The notes: generated by a model not told the origin, from the sequence alone. 64,000 nucleotides of DNA from Ascaphus truei (GCA_036426205.1 WSYH01001237.1:54857-118856), one strand, 5' to 3'; positions 20,397 through 31,388 are shown, counted from the stretch's first letter. Program-made: numbers and translations.

Positions 20397-20530
20397 CCCG
20401 ATGGGCTTGCATTATTATGTCAATGTGATGATGTTTGCCATGTTATTGTGGTGTTCTTTTGCAGTGTTTCCTGGCGCAAGTACAAAATTTAGGTCCCAGC
20501 CGGGACGGTGGGTATTAACCAGGGGGAGTA

Positions 20531-21360
20531 TGAAGCCATGCTAATAATGACTGCATACATCTTCCCTGTTGGCAGTAAGTCCTGGTAAGTACAGGCCTGC
20601 CAACAGTAGTTATGGAGGTTTTCCCTCACTCCCGGTGTGGTGCCCTGTGTAAGGAGGATGGTGTATGCTCTGAGTCCTGGATAGTGACATCAGAGATGCG
20701 CCTGCCCCCTGAGGTATAAAGGGCACTACACTGTCAGTTAGAGTGTGGTTGCACAGTGGCAAAGTAGTGGCAAGTGTTAGACAGCAGTTGTGTGAAGCGG
20801 TGGAGGAATACTTTTGTGACCCTAGTGCTGTAACTAGCGGTAGCAGAGTGACAATCAAGTCTGTCTAAGCCACACTGTGTCCAGGACCTGGCGCAGTGGT
20901 GATCTCCTAGGAGAAAGGGAATCCCACTTCAATACGGAGGGCGTACCTGCGCAAAGGGACAGCACAGAGAGATGTGCGGCTAGAGCCGGCGCGCATGGGG
21001 CAGTCTGCACATCCCAACCTACAATAAAGATGCCATGTTCAAAGAAACCCCCACTGTGTGAGTGTGAAGTTACTCAGCAGTGGCAGTCACCACCGAGAAG
21101 GAGTTCCTCACCAGGACCATCTCCCTGCGGAAGCATAGATCCTGATGAGGTGGAGGCGCTGCACGTGAAGTAAGTTGGACTCGTAACCACTACCTCAGAT
21201 ACCTGTCCTGCTGCCATCCTCTATAACACCAAGCGGGAGACTCAGGAGTCCTGTTACTTGCAGGTGCACCACCACACACGATCTTGTAATGGGGACCGGT
21301 TAGACCACACGGGCCAATGTGAGATTGGGTGGGTCTAACAAGGGGGGTCCAGCCGTTACA
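20531..21360 (+). repeat. LTR 3 of the array (5' LTR of copy 2)
   Basis: TGAAGCCATG to AGCCGTTACA. It shares with LTR 4 the variants TGAAG at the start and GTGAAGTTACTCAGCAGTGG. Its first ~450 bp carry scattered single-base deletions. Confidence 0.8.
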
Positions 21361-21831
21361 ATTGGAGGCGCTGCTGAGATACCTGTCAACAGGACAGGCT
21401 TTTGCTAGGCACACGCTAGGAAACAGGGAAAGTGTCTGCTGCCACTTTGTGCTGCGTGGGACGGAGCCAGGGGTAGTCAGGGAGATGCTGGAGCTGCATG
21501 CCGCAAAGACGCCTTGGGATCCGTTAGGGGTTAGTGAGTCTGGAGCCGGGGGCTATTGCTGTTCTAGTTGCCTTGAGGTAGCGCTAGTGGGGGACGCCTG
21601 AAGGGGTAAACTGGTAATTAGGGCAGGAATTCTGGAAGGGTCCGCACTAGGCTAGCCAAAAGTAGGTCGACGCCCAAAGTACTGCATGGAAGAGCCAGAG
21701 TACTCTAGTCTCCATTCCAGATCACTTACCAAGGAGCACAGACTGGAGGAACGTGTTACAGTAGACACAGAAAGAGTGAGCCTAGCCTGAGGTAGTGCAA
21801 ACACAAGTCAGATCTACATTAGGTACACAAG

Positions 21832-22272
21832 GTGGTGCACAAGGCATGTTTATTGTACGGATGTGGTAGCTGCCCCGCAGAGCGGAGCTCCACGTACAGG
21901 AAATCGGTGTTCAACGATCAAGAGAGACCTGTCAGAATGGAGGATCTGCACAGAGCAGAAGGTCCAGGATGGCAGGGAGAGAGAACCGTCAGAATGGAGG
22001 ATCTGCACAGAGTAGAAGGTCCAGGATGGCGGGGAGAGAGAACCGTAGGAATGGAGGATCTGCACAGAGCAGAAGGTCCAGGATTGCGGTCAGAGGAAGA
22101 ACACGCATATGAACTGTGCGTGGACGAAGAACAAGCTACAGAAGAGACTTTTGTGAGTTTGTTGTGGAATGGCGTGAAAGCCGTGGCTGAGCCGTGTTTA
22201 TCATGTTTTTGTTCTCGGGATGATACCCCTGAGAATAATGAGCATGACAGTGTGATCCGATGGGAGGAATGA
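21832..22272 (+). pseudogene. ORF1 of LTR element copy 2, nonsense-truncated
   Basis: Same start and the same three 19-residue repeats as the 15926-16603 ORF. A CGA-to-TGA change ends it after 146 residues, and the continuation also differs by an indel. Confidence 0.6.
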
Positions 22273-22407
22273 AATGGACTTTGTTATACCCCAATTAACA
22301 AACAGCCAGACGCTGCCTTCAATGGGAAAAAGGACAATACTTACCAAGATGGCGGTTCCCGCGTTCCCGGGACACCGCGTGGGCATGCTGCAGAAAGTCT
22401 TGCAACT

Positions 22408-24690
22408 TTGCAGTTTGCTAATTGTTGGTCAGGATTGGCGCCAACGAGAAAACTCCACCCCGATGGGGAGTTTGGCGCGAAAGCTGGAGCCGCGCCCTCA
22501 TGGACTATGACTCACTCTGCACCTGTGCTGGGTCAGCCTACAAGTCTACGAGACATCCCCCTAGTTTCAACCAGGGGGAGTGGTTTGCAGTTCCACCGGA
22601 TATCGATGGAGAAAGAAGGAGGAGGGGTTGCCAAACCCGCCCCTGCCCTTCAGTTGCGAAGAGCCAGTGACCAGTGCAGACCTCTGAAACGAGTGCCTCC
22701 GCTGGTGAATATGGCTGCAGTTGCTGATAAAGTGGACCAGAGTCCGTTGATTTCTACTCATCCCTACTCGGCTCCAGGAGGCTTCCTGATCATCCGGGTA
22801 GAGGGTGTGGAGACTGTGGCGTGTCTTTGCCTGCAGTGCCGACTGCCATGTACCCGACTGCAGTACATGTGGCCCATGACCACTTTTGTACCGGTACAAG
22901 CGGTGGGAGTGGCAGGAAATGTCCCGATGCCGATCGACGAGCAGCCGGGAGCACTATGGACTGAGAGTGCAGGTCCCGCGGAGTCGGAGTCAGGTTCGGT
23001 GCTCCCGACGGAGAAACCCAGCCATCGGAGAGGTGATCACCGAGGAGCCCATCGCCGGTCTCCTACTGGGATGCCTCGGCCGAATTGCAAGTTAGAATCC
23101 TCGGATGAGGAGTGTGCTAGGCTGTCGAGTAAGATGGTCATAAAGAGAGACTGTCATACTATTGGTACGCCATGGAGAGATGCCATTCCCCGTGGTGTAG
23201 AGACGCGGAGTAGAGTGTCTCCAGTACCGCGACCACCCGATCACCGGAGTCCCACTGCCGTGGTGACTAGTGGATCAGAAGGAGGTCGATCCACCCCGAC
23301 CCTGCGAGGTACTAAGATGACACAGTGCCTGTCGCAGACCCAGGGGGTTGAGGAGAAAGAAGAGCGAGTCCAGAGCCAGACTGGATCGCGCAGCAGACGG
23401 GCGTTGCCAGATGTCCTCGTGGAGGAAGAGATCCCGATTGGGGATCCAACCCAAGATGGCGTCGAAGCACGTGCGTGTGCGGAGGTGATTCCGGATGACC
23501 AGAGCGGCATCGAGTGGGAGATGATCGCACCACTACGGTCGAGCAGCGGAAGTCGTTCACCTCCTGCCAGACGGAATGGGCGCTCGAGTCGGAGAGTGAA
23601 GAGCCCAACTGCCGGTGAGAAAGAGAGACTTTGTGCCAAAGCCGAAACAGGTATTGCTGGGGAGCAGGTCATAACCCTGCCTATACCTACGGCTCGGTCC
23701 CGTCCCCAAACCCCGTCCACACCCAAGGTTAGCCCCAAGGCCCTAGCTAAAGCCCCTGTCCCCGTCACTATTTCATTCGGGTCCAGTTCTAGCTTAGGGT
23801 TGTCAGGGGATTCCCGGGGTCCTATCCAAGAACGGACTGGAAGCCTGGACTGGGGAACGTCCGATGATGGATCGGAGGGTGGAGGGAGGATTTCTCGACA
23901 TGGGTCGATGGCTAGTGAGAGTTATAGCGCGCTGGGTATTGAGGGCGGGCACTGGTCACAGAGTAAGAGCCAAGTGGGGCGATCTGAGGGTACGTCCGGG
24001 GTATCTTCGGGTGGGCCTGATGAGGAATCGATAGAGGAGTCTATAGAACCTAGTTCCGAAGAACAGAAGGAGACTAGGTGGTGGGCCCCGTTGTACAAGG
24101 GGTATGTAGCCTGGTTCGACCGCATCCGATTTATCCTAGAAAGGGAGGGGGTGGTTGATCACTGGTGGGCTGCCGGGGACTTTGATGACGAGGCATACCT
24201 TAGGGCCCTAAGGGTAAGGTGGGATCGCATCCAGGCAGGCCTTATTATCCCAAAGGGGTCCGCAGGGTTGGATGACCCGGTAGAGACCGATGAGCCCCTG
24301 TCATGGGTGCTGCCCGGGGCGGCTGGCGAAAGTAAGTTGACCAGGACTTGCCGAGCTGAACGGGCTATTGCGGCAAAATACAGAAGGTCGCATGGGCTTG
24401 ATTACCCGTATGTCCCGGAACCTCTAATGAGAGAGATAGAGGAGAATAGGGAGAGATGGCTTAAAAACGATATCCAGCACTATATCGTAGAAAAAGGGGG
24501 AGCCATTAAAGGAATTCAGGCCGAGCAGAGGGTAGCTCAACTTATGCGGGTCTGGAAGATAGGACGCAGTGTGTACATGCACAAAGTGGTGTATTGCAAT
24601 GAGCGAGGGATACCACGGGAATACAGCGTGACTGTGCATGATGCCGCGGGGCGGGAGGTGAAGAAGCCAGATCCTCTACATTATTATTGA
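22408..24690 (+). CDS. 760-aa ORF2 of LTR element copy 2, function unknown
   Basis: The only uninterrupted version of this protein. Compared with copy 1 it carries a 9-base insertion and a ~33-base loss around 22806-22860; this deletes the CPHCG half of the possible zinc ribbon and leaves CLCLQC alone. The middle (~180-540) is rich in Ser, Arg and Pro with acidic blocks. The Trp-rich C-terminal ~205 residues (ETRWWAPLYKGYVAWFDR to the end) are nearly identical to copy 1. The true start is uncertain: MAAVADKVDQ (~22711) is a plausible internal start. No enzyme motif; it could be a structural gag-like protein or a captured gene. Confidence 0.5.
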   Translation: MQFANCWSGLAPTRKLHPDGEFGAKAGAAPSWTMTHSAPVLGQPTSLRDIPLVSTRGSGLQFHRISMEKEGGGVAKPAPALQLRRASDQCRPLKRVPPLVNMAAVADKVDQSPLISTHPYSAPGGFLIIRVEGVETVACLCLQCRLPCTRLQYMWPMTTFVPVQAVGVAGNVPMPIDEQPGALWTESAGPAESESGSVLPTEKPSHRRGDHRGAHRRSPTGMPRPNCKLESSDEECARLSSKMVIKRDCHTIGTPWRDAIPRGVETRSRVSPVPRPPDHRSPTAVVTSGSEGGRSTPTLRGTKMTQCLSQTQGVEEKEERVQSQTGSRSRRALPDVLVEEEIPIGDPTQDGVEARACAEVIPDDQSGIEWEMIAPLRSSSGSRSPPARRNGRSSRRVKSPTAGEKERLCAKAETGIAGEQVITLPIPTARSRPQTPSTPKVSPKALAKAPVPVTISFGSSSSLGLSGDSRGPIQERTGSLDWGTSDDGSEGGGRISRHGSMASESYSALGIEGGHWSQSKSQVGRSEGTSGVSSGGPDEESIEESIEPSSEEQKETRWWAPLYKGYVAWFDRIRFILEREGVVDHWWAAGDFDDEAYLRALRVRWDRIQAGLIIPKGSAGLDDPVETDEPLSWVLPGAAGESKLTRTCRAERAIAAKYRRSHGLDYPYVPEPLMREIEENRERWLKNDIQHYIVEKGGAIKGIQAEQRVAQLMRVWKIGRSVYMHKVVYCNERGIPREYSVTVHDAAGREVKKPDPLHYY

Positions 24691-24881
24691 GTGGCAAATT
24701 AGAGTGGTCTGCTTTTTCGTTAGCGCTCCCTTCTGGTCAGTGAGTGCGATGGGCTTGCATTATTATGTCAATGTGATGATGTTTGCCATGTTATTTGTGT
24801 GTTCTTTTGCAGTGTTTCCTGGCGCAAGGTACACCAAATTTAGGTCCCAGCCGGGACGGTGGGTATTAACCAGGGGGAGTA

Positions 24882-25726
24882 TGAAGCCATGCATAATAAT
24901 GACTGCATACATCTTCCCTGTTGGCAGTAAGTCCTGGTAAGTACAGGCCTGCCAACAGTAGTTATGGAGGTTTTCCCTCACTCCCTGGTGTGGTGCCCTG
25001 TGTAAGGAAGGGAGTGGCTGTATGCTCTGAGTCCCTGGATAGTGACATCAGAGATGCGCCTGCCCCCTGAGGTATAAAGGGCACTACACTGTCAGTTAGA
25101 GTGTGGTTGCACAGTTGGCAAAGTAGTGGCAAGTGTTAGCCAGCAGTTGTGTGAAGCGGTTGGAGGAATACTTTTGTGACCCTAGTGCTGTAACTAGCGG
25201 TAGCAGAGTGACCAATCAAGTCTGTCTAAGCCACACTGTGTCCAGTGACCTGGCGCAGTGGTGATCTCCCTAGGAGAAAGGGAATCCCACTTCAATACGG
25301 GAGGGCGTACCTGGCAAAGGGACAGCACAGAGAGATGTGCGGCTAGAGCCGGCAGCTGCATGGGGCAGTCTGCTACATCCCAACCTACAATAAAGATGCC
25401 ATGTTCAAAGAAACCCCCACTGTGTGAGTGTGAAGTTACTCAGCAGTGGCAGTCACCACCGAGAAGGAGTTCCTCACCAGGACCATCTCCCTGCGGAAGC
25501 ATAGATCCTGATGAGGTGGAGGCGCTGCACGTGAAGTAAGTTGGACTCGTAACCACTACCTCAGATACCTGTCCTGCTGCCATCCTCTATAACACCAAGC
25601 GGGAGACTCAGGAGTCCTGTTACTTGCAGGTGCACCACCACACACGACCTTGTAATGGGGACCGGTTAGACCAAACGGACCAATGTGAGATTGGATGGGT
25701 CTAACAAGGGGGGTCCAGCCCCTACT
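24882..25726 (+). repeat. LTR 4 of the array (3' LTR of copy 2)
   Basis: TGAAGCCATG through GGGGGGTCCAGCC, after which the expected GTTACA reads CCTACT and L2 sequence resumes. Preceded by the polypurine tract at 24872-24881. TATA-like GAGGTATAAAGGGC at ~25070. Confidence 0.8.
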
Positions 25727-27304
25727 ACTAGATTGTAGTAAGTCGGGTCCACATTGGCTGCTTAGTTTTAGTTTGAGGAGCGCTTGTGTAATCTCCTCTT
25801 CAGATACTGGGCTAAATTGAAAATTGTGGGCAGTGTTGGGAGGGGGTGGGACTGTAGGGATACTCCCAGGATGAGATTCATGTTTGGGGTTTGTGCTGCG
25901 TTTCGCTAATAAGTTAGTGGCACACCCCACAAAGTAATCATTGAATGCATTTGCAATGTCAGTGGGGTTTGTCAGAGTAATATCCCCCTTAGTGATATTA
26001 CTTGGTTGTTGATGGTTAGGAGCCTGGAATATATTGTTGATAACCTTCCAGAAGTTAGCTGGGTTTGATGTATTTTGGTGGAGATTGTCAGAGTAATATT
26101 GTGCTTTTGCATACCTTGTTTGCCTTGTGCACACGTTCCGCAGGCATCTGTAGTGATTGAGATCCTTGGTAGTGCCAGTTACTTTGTAGCTTTTCCACAA
26201 GGCATCCCTGAACTGGTAGAGTGCTATAAGGTCAGGTATAACCCATGGAAGGTGGGCACCCCGTACCCTTATTCTGCGTAGTGGAGCATGGGTATTGCAG
26301 AGTTTTAAGAACTCGGATTGGAAATAGTCGAGCGCAGAATCAGGGTCGGGAATTAAATCGATTCTGTGCCATGGGCAGTTGGTAAGGTCATCCAGAAACT
26401 GTTGTGGGTTAAAGTTTTTAAATGTTCTAGTGAGGAGAACTTTAGGGCTTGAATGGGGCGGTTTAATTTTCCTTACACAGTACACTATTGGATGGTCACT
26501 GAAAATATCAGGAAGGATGCCAGAGGATTGGATTCTGCTGGGGTTTGAGGAGAGAATCCAGTCTAGCAAGGAATGGTTATGCGATTTCAGGTTTATCCGT
26601 GTGGGTTGGGAAATGAGTTGCGATAGGTTAAGTGACTTGAGTTGTATCTGGATTTTGTGGTTTTTAGGGTCAAGCCAATTGAAGTTGAAATCCCCTAGAA
26701 CTAGCAGCTCACTCTTCTCATTCAGAGAGGAAATGGAGCCAAGAAATTGGGTGATATCAGTCAAGGATTGTAGAGGGGCTTTAGGGGGGCGGTAGATGCC
26801 AGCAAGCAAGATGGGCTTAGAAAAGGGGAGGCAGATTTTGCCAACTAGAGTTTCAAAAGAGGGTGGACTTGGTGGGCAATGTAACAGTGTAAATTGTAAG
26901 GTGTCTGCAATATAAAATAACACCCCTCCTCCTCTCTTTGACCTATCTCTCCTAAAAATGGAGTATCCCTGAATGGCGATATTTGCATCAGGGGTTTTAG
27001 AGGATAGCCCTGTTTCTGTAAGAACGATGGCTTTGGGTTTATGCATAAGGCACCATGCCCTTAGTTCATCCAGTTTGGGCAGCAGGCTCCGGATGTTTAT
27101 ATGGGCGACAGATAGGCCTTTTTGGAATTTAAAGGTGGAATTCTCAGGGGCATGGGACAGAGCTGAAATGGGAGGACCTGGGTTAGTTTCAACATCACCT
27201 GCTAGAGAGAGTAATAGTATGAGTAGAAATTTGGGTAGTTGTTTGCAAGCTGTAAATTTGTGGTGTTTTCCATTTGAGTGTGCGGTGGTTGGTGTGCTGG
27301 TTTT
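25727..27304 (-). pseudogene. L2-like LINE, AP endonuclease and start of RT
   Basis: The minus-strand frame shows an APE endonuclease: VAHINIRSLLPKLDELRAWC near the start (~27110), IVLTETGL, LAGIYRPPKAP, VLGDFNFNWL and FSDHPIVY. It runs into the RT start TQALLKLKLSSQCGPDLL and is then cut by the LTR array. The endonuclease nicks target DNA for reverse transcription. The open frame is ~520 residues with no stop. About 130 residues of RT expected between GPDLL and PILLNKL (at 15403) are missing from both sides. Confidence 0.88.
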
Positions 27305-27811
27305 TAGAGTTCAGTAGATAGTGCAAGGCTTTTGAGTAGTCCAGGGTGTATGGTGATGTTGGGTGTGGGCCAGGATGGAGGAGTTTGTAGTGGATAGAGG
27401 GAGTAACATCTCCATGAGGCCAGGAGAAAGAAAAAAGTTAGAAGACATAGCAGGTTCATGATGCCAGAAGTAGGCAGTGCTGCAAGGAGCTGTTGTGAGC
27501 AGAGTGAGTGTGTGCAGACTAAACAGCAGGGGTGGGCCTGTACCTTGTCAAGTGTTTTGCTGCATTGCAATGCTAGGGTCAATTCAGGGTTTCAGTGTTT
27601 TGTGCAGTCAGTTTTGGGAGAGGCTGCAGTGAAAGAAGTTGTAAAGGGGTGGGGGGTTAAACTATGCAGGCTAACAAGCATGGGATCATAGTGTGATCTG
27701 AATAGCTTACCGTTTGTTGTCTTGAGTAAAAGAGTGTGCAGTAGATCCAATCCCCAGTCACCTCTAGTCAAACTGTAGTCTAACTGTTTTTATCACTTAA
27801 AAAGCTCACTT
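27305..27811 (-). other. 5' non-coding end of L2-like LINE
   Basis: Between the endonuclease ORF and the resumption of L1 sequence. No recognisable coding sequence. Confidence 0.55.
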
Positions 27812-29375
27812 TAAATGCCTCACTGCCTAATGCAGTTCCATATGTTGATATAGGGATTGGTAGTTCCTCGCTATCTTAACTCCCAGATATTTTATACTCG
27901 AGGAGCTCCAACGATAGTTAAAGTTTAATTTGAGGAGTTTCACCTCTGGCTCTGGCAGGCTTAAATTTAGTGCTTCTGATTTGTCGTTGTTGATTTTATA
28001 CCCTGAGATATCTCCAAAATCTTGGAGTTCTTTTTGGAGGTTAGGTAGGGAGATTTGGGGCTGTGTAAGGGTTAAAATGACATCATCAGCGAATAGTGAT
28101 ATTTTGTGCTGCCTGTGTCCAATTTCTATTACTTTGATGTCTCTTTTGGCTCTTATTGCTGATGCCAGGGGTTCTATGGTTAATGCAAAGAGGAGAGGGG
28201 ATAGGGGGCATCCCTGTCGAGTTCCATTCGTGATCTCGAATCTCTGGTTACTGCCCCCTGGCAATTTTACTGTTGCAGACGGGTTTTGGTATAATCTACG
28301 GACCCCTTCTAGATATGCGTCTTTAAAGCCGAATTTGCGCATAACATGGTCCATGAATAGCCAGTCTATTCTATCAAACGCCTTCTCTGCGTCTAAGCTG
28401 AGGAGTAGTGCTTTGGTCCCTGTGAGATGGACGTGCTCAATAATATCTATTATCTTCCGAGTATTGTCTGAGGCCTGCCTGCCCGCGACAAATCCTACCT
28501 GGTCATTGTTTATTAGTCTCGGTAAGATGGGGTTTAATCTATTTGCAAGTATTTTGCTATATAATTTGAGATCACAGTTGAGAAGGGAGATTGGACGATA
28601 GCTTCCACAATGCATCGGGTCCCTGCCTTCCTTATGTATTATGGCCAGGGTGGCCAGGGACATTGATGGGGGGATTTGGTTTCCTTCCATAAAATCGTTA
28701 AATATTTTTAAGAGATGCGTGGATAGTGCTGGCAAGAATCTCTTGTAGTAGACATTGGTGAAACCGTCAGGGCAATGAGACTTAGTAATTTTTAGTGATT
28801 TGACCGCCTCTTCCAGTTCCTCTTTTGAAATCTCAGCGTTGAGGACTGTGTTTTCCTCCTCCGTTAATGTGGGGAGCTGACATTTGTCTAAATATTGCGC
28901 TATTAATTCGGATGCTATCGGTTCAGGACGGCCATTTTTGGATCTTAAGTTATAGAGTTCGGTGTAGAATTTTGTAAATTCGGCTGCTATTTTGCTGTCA
29001 TTATGTTGTATCTCACCAGACCTGCTCTTGATCGCCATGATTTGGGACCTTTTATGTACCCCTCTTAATTTAGTGGCCAAGAGTCTGTCTGCCTTGTTCC
29101 CTTTGTCATAATATTGTTGGTTGGTCCATTTGAGGGCCTTCTCAACATCCTCCAGCTGGATCTGTCTAAGTTTTGCTCTGGCTGTTGTCAATGTTTTATA
29201 TACTTTTTTTGAGGGGTTAGCTTTGTGGGTTTGCTCTATTGTTTTGATATTATCCGTGAGCTCCTTTATTAGTTTTTGGCGGGCTTTTTTCCTGTGGGAC
29301 GCGATGGAAATGAATTTCCCTCTGATGGTTGCCTTATGGGCTTCCCATAGGATTGCTGGTGAGGAAACGGATCCT
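27812..29375 (-). pseudogene. L1/Tx1 ORF2 reverse transcriptase part
   Basis: The frame is open from ~29375 (KATIRGKFISIASHRKKARQ) to 27827. RT blocks in order: SYRPISLLNCDLKLYSKILA, DQVGFVAGRQASDNTR, LLSLDAEKAFDRIDW, TRQGCPLSPLLFALTIEPLA, the catalytic ISLFADDVILTL, then SGYKINNDKSEAL and IKYLGVKI. A stop (TAG after MELH) and the L2 insertion end it. The endonuclease that should lie N-terminal is replaced by G-rich repeats (29376-30470). Confidence 0.9.
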
Positions 29376-30470
29376 GAGGGGGGGGGGGCGGGGGGGGAGG
29401 GGGGAGAGGGGGGAGGCAGGTTAGGGGGGGGGGAGGCAGGACAGACGAGTCACATTCCCATCTTAATCACTTCACACATTTCAAACCTTTTGCTTATACA
29501 TATTATTTGTACTTCTGAACTCTCAGTATATTATTAACAGTTTGGTAGCCTGGGAGACTATGTTCAAGCTTTCCTCGCCCACGTGTTTCATCTGAAGGCT
29601 TTACCCCCTAGCATAGTACACAGGTGAGGCTATGGGCAAGATTGCCAACAGTGGTACACGAGATGGGGGAGGGGGGGGAGGGTGGCGTGAGAGAGGGTAG
29701 GAGGGGGGGGGGGGGGGGGGGGGGGGGGATGGGGGGTAAAATGATCACAGTAATGTTTCAAACACTCTGAGCATTTCAAGCCTTTTGTTATACGTTTAGT
29801 GTGCAGTTCTGCACTGTTAATATGTTGTAACCAGTTTAGCAGCCTGTGGAAATAATTTCAACTTTCTCTTGCTCGTTTGCTTCCACTACATGCTTTTCTG
29901 ATTTGCATAGCATATATGTGGGGTTATGTGTGGGATTGCTACCCATAGTGTGAGAGGGGGGGTGGGGTGGAAAAGGGTTGGGGTATGGGAGCGGGGGGGA
30001 GAGGAGAGAGAAAGGGGGGGATGAGAGGGGGGAGGGGAGGGGGGAGGGAGGGGGGAGAGAGGGGGGGGAAGAGAGGGGGGGAAGGGAAAGAGGGGGGGGG
30101 AGGGGCGAGGAGGGGGCGGAGGAGGGGGGGAAGAGAGGGAGGGGAGCTCAGGTCACTCTTCATGGTGTACGATATACATTCAGTGTGCAATCTTGCAGTG
30201 CTAATGGGTTTTAAACATTTTAGTGATCAGTGGGCGCATTCATGTCCGTCCCTTGCGCTCTGATCCTAAGTTATGGAGGGTGGGAGAATGCGAAGTAGGG
30301 GAGAGGGTGAGGAGGGGTTGGGGGGGGAGGGGGGGGAGGGGTGTGTGGGGGGTATGGGGGGTATTGTGAGGGAGGGGGGGGGGTAAGGGGGTTGCGGTGT
30401 CTGGGTTTTGATTGAAAGGGAGAGGGGGGGGAAGCGAGGTATCATTTAATGTGTAACAGTTTATTATTCT
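29376..30470. repeat. G-rich ~250-300-bp repeats with poly-G and GGGGA tracts
   Basis: Alternating blocks. Poly-purine stretches at 29377-29440, 29665-29735, 29950-30145 and 30300-30430 include a run of about 26 G at 29703-29728. They separate related ~200-bp spacers that share TTTCAAACC, CTTTTG.TTATAC and CAGTTCTGCACT-like words. This is a diverged minisatellite-like array inside the L1. Confidence 0.75.
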
Positions 30471-30814
30471 ACTCACAGCCTCCGGAACATCAACTTTAAC
30501 TTATAATTTTGAGTCCCCTAGTTCGGTCTGGGTGGCCTGGCTGACTTACCAGGAAGGTCGTCGTCTCACTCTCCGGTATGGCTCCGGTCCGATGAGGTGT
30601 TTTTTAGGGTAAGTGGAGGTGCCTTCCTTCTTTTAGGTCCATGCAGGGGGATTTATCTGGGTGCTGCGGCGGTTGCTATTTATCCCTTGGGTGTTGGGCC
30701 GCAATCCTCTCGGATGTCCGGGGGGGGTCCCCTGATGCTTCCTCGGCAGTCGAGTTGGTTGCTAACCACGTTTGTGGTGGGGTTAGACCCAGCGCTCTTG
30801 TGAAGGGGGCCATG
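30471..30814 (-). other. L1 sequence between ORF1 and ORF2
   Basis: Follows the ORF1 C-terminus on the minus strand. No clear endonuclease reading; probably the ORF1-ORF2 spacer and decayed ORF2 start. Confidence 0.4.
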
Positions 30815-31388
30815 TCAGCGGGATATTTCATAGATAGAAAAAATTCCATTTTTGTTGACCATGAGTCTGAAAGGAAAGCCCCATCTGTATTGGATTCCTT
30901 TCTCACGGAGCAGGTTAGTCAACGGTTTTAGATCTCGCCTGCGGTCTCTTGTTGCCTTTGAGAGGTCGTTATAGACTTGGAGGGTCTCATTTTGAAAAGT
31001 TATTTCTCCCATGTCTCGACAGGCTGTGATGATCTTTTCTTTGGATGTGTATTATTATATCCCTTCTCCGCCTTGGGTCGTCAGACTTAGGTCCTAGGGC
31101 ACGATGAGCCCTGTCCATTTCGACCTCGTTTTCCTCCAGCTCCCCGCACAACAGGTTGAAGAGCTCCAGGAGGTAAGGCCGGAGTTGTTCTTGTGTGACT
31201 GACTCCGGCACGTTCCGGACGCGAATGTTCTGTCGCCTGTCACGATTTTCTTGTTCCTCCATTCCTTCTTTGAGAAGGGTGATCTCTTCTCCCAGGCGGC
31301 TGATCTCTTCTTCCGCTTCACTCTGTTTTTGTAGAGATTCGGTGAGCTTGTTCTCTAGGGTGGTTGTTTTTTCAGTTAGCCCTGAGAT
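30815..31388 (-). pseudogene. L1/Tx1 ORF1 protein, 5'-truncated and frameshifted
   Basis: Minus strand. It starts within a coiled coil (LTEKTTTLENKLTESLQKQS). Next comes the RNA-recognition part, DRRQNIRVRNVPESVTQEQL with MDRAHRALGP and RRRRDIIIHI (31262-30987). After a frameshift the C-terminal domain follows with ITFQNETLQVYNDLSKATRD and IQYRWGFPFRL (31012-30815). ORF1p is the RNA-binding chaperone that coats L1 RNA. The upstream edge coincides with the TSD at 31389. Confidence 0.85.

Larger units (their letters stand above)
15404..25726 (+). mobile_element. Array of LTR elements without pol (LTRs at 15404, 18997, 20531, 24882)
   Basis: Plus-strand LTRs: a 50-bp 3' remnant (15404-15453) and full copies at 18997-19830, 20531-21360 and 24882 to ~25726. 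Each full LTR is preceded by the polypurine tract AGGGGGAGTA. The first three are followed by AT and the primer site TGGAGGCGCTGCTGAGAT. Internal regions: copy 1 (15454-18996), a partial copy broken by N (19831-20530) and copy 2 (21361-24881). None encodes an RT, integrase or protease that I can recognise. LTRs 3 and 4 share variants absent from LTR 2, so copy 2 is a separate provirus. Confidence 0.85.
14132..27811 (-). mobile_element. L2-like LINE inserted in L1 and split by LTR elements
   Basis: The minus-strand 3' end starts at a TTTATTTATTTATTTA tail (14132) with the tail block TTTTACCAGGAAGTAATACA. RT C-terminal half at 15403-14365; endonuclease half at ~27304-25727. L1 reading resumes on both sides (AVRHLK at ~27812 and KITRDLDKWGGY at ~14131), which places the insertion precisely. 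No clear TSD. The central RT portion is missing at the LTR insertion. Confidence 0.85.

Noticed and set aside
29939..30263. Gly/Arg- or Pro-rich ORFs in the G-rich block
   Set aside because: They are translations of poly-purine repeats; no evidence of coding.
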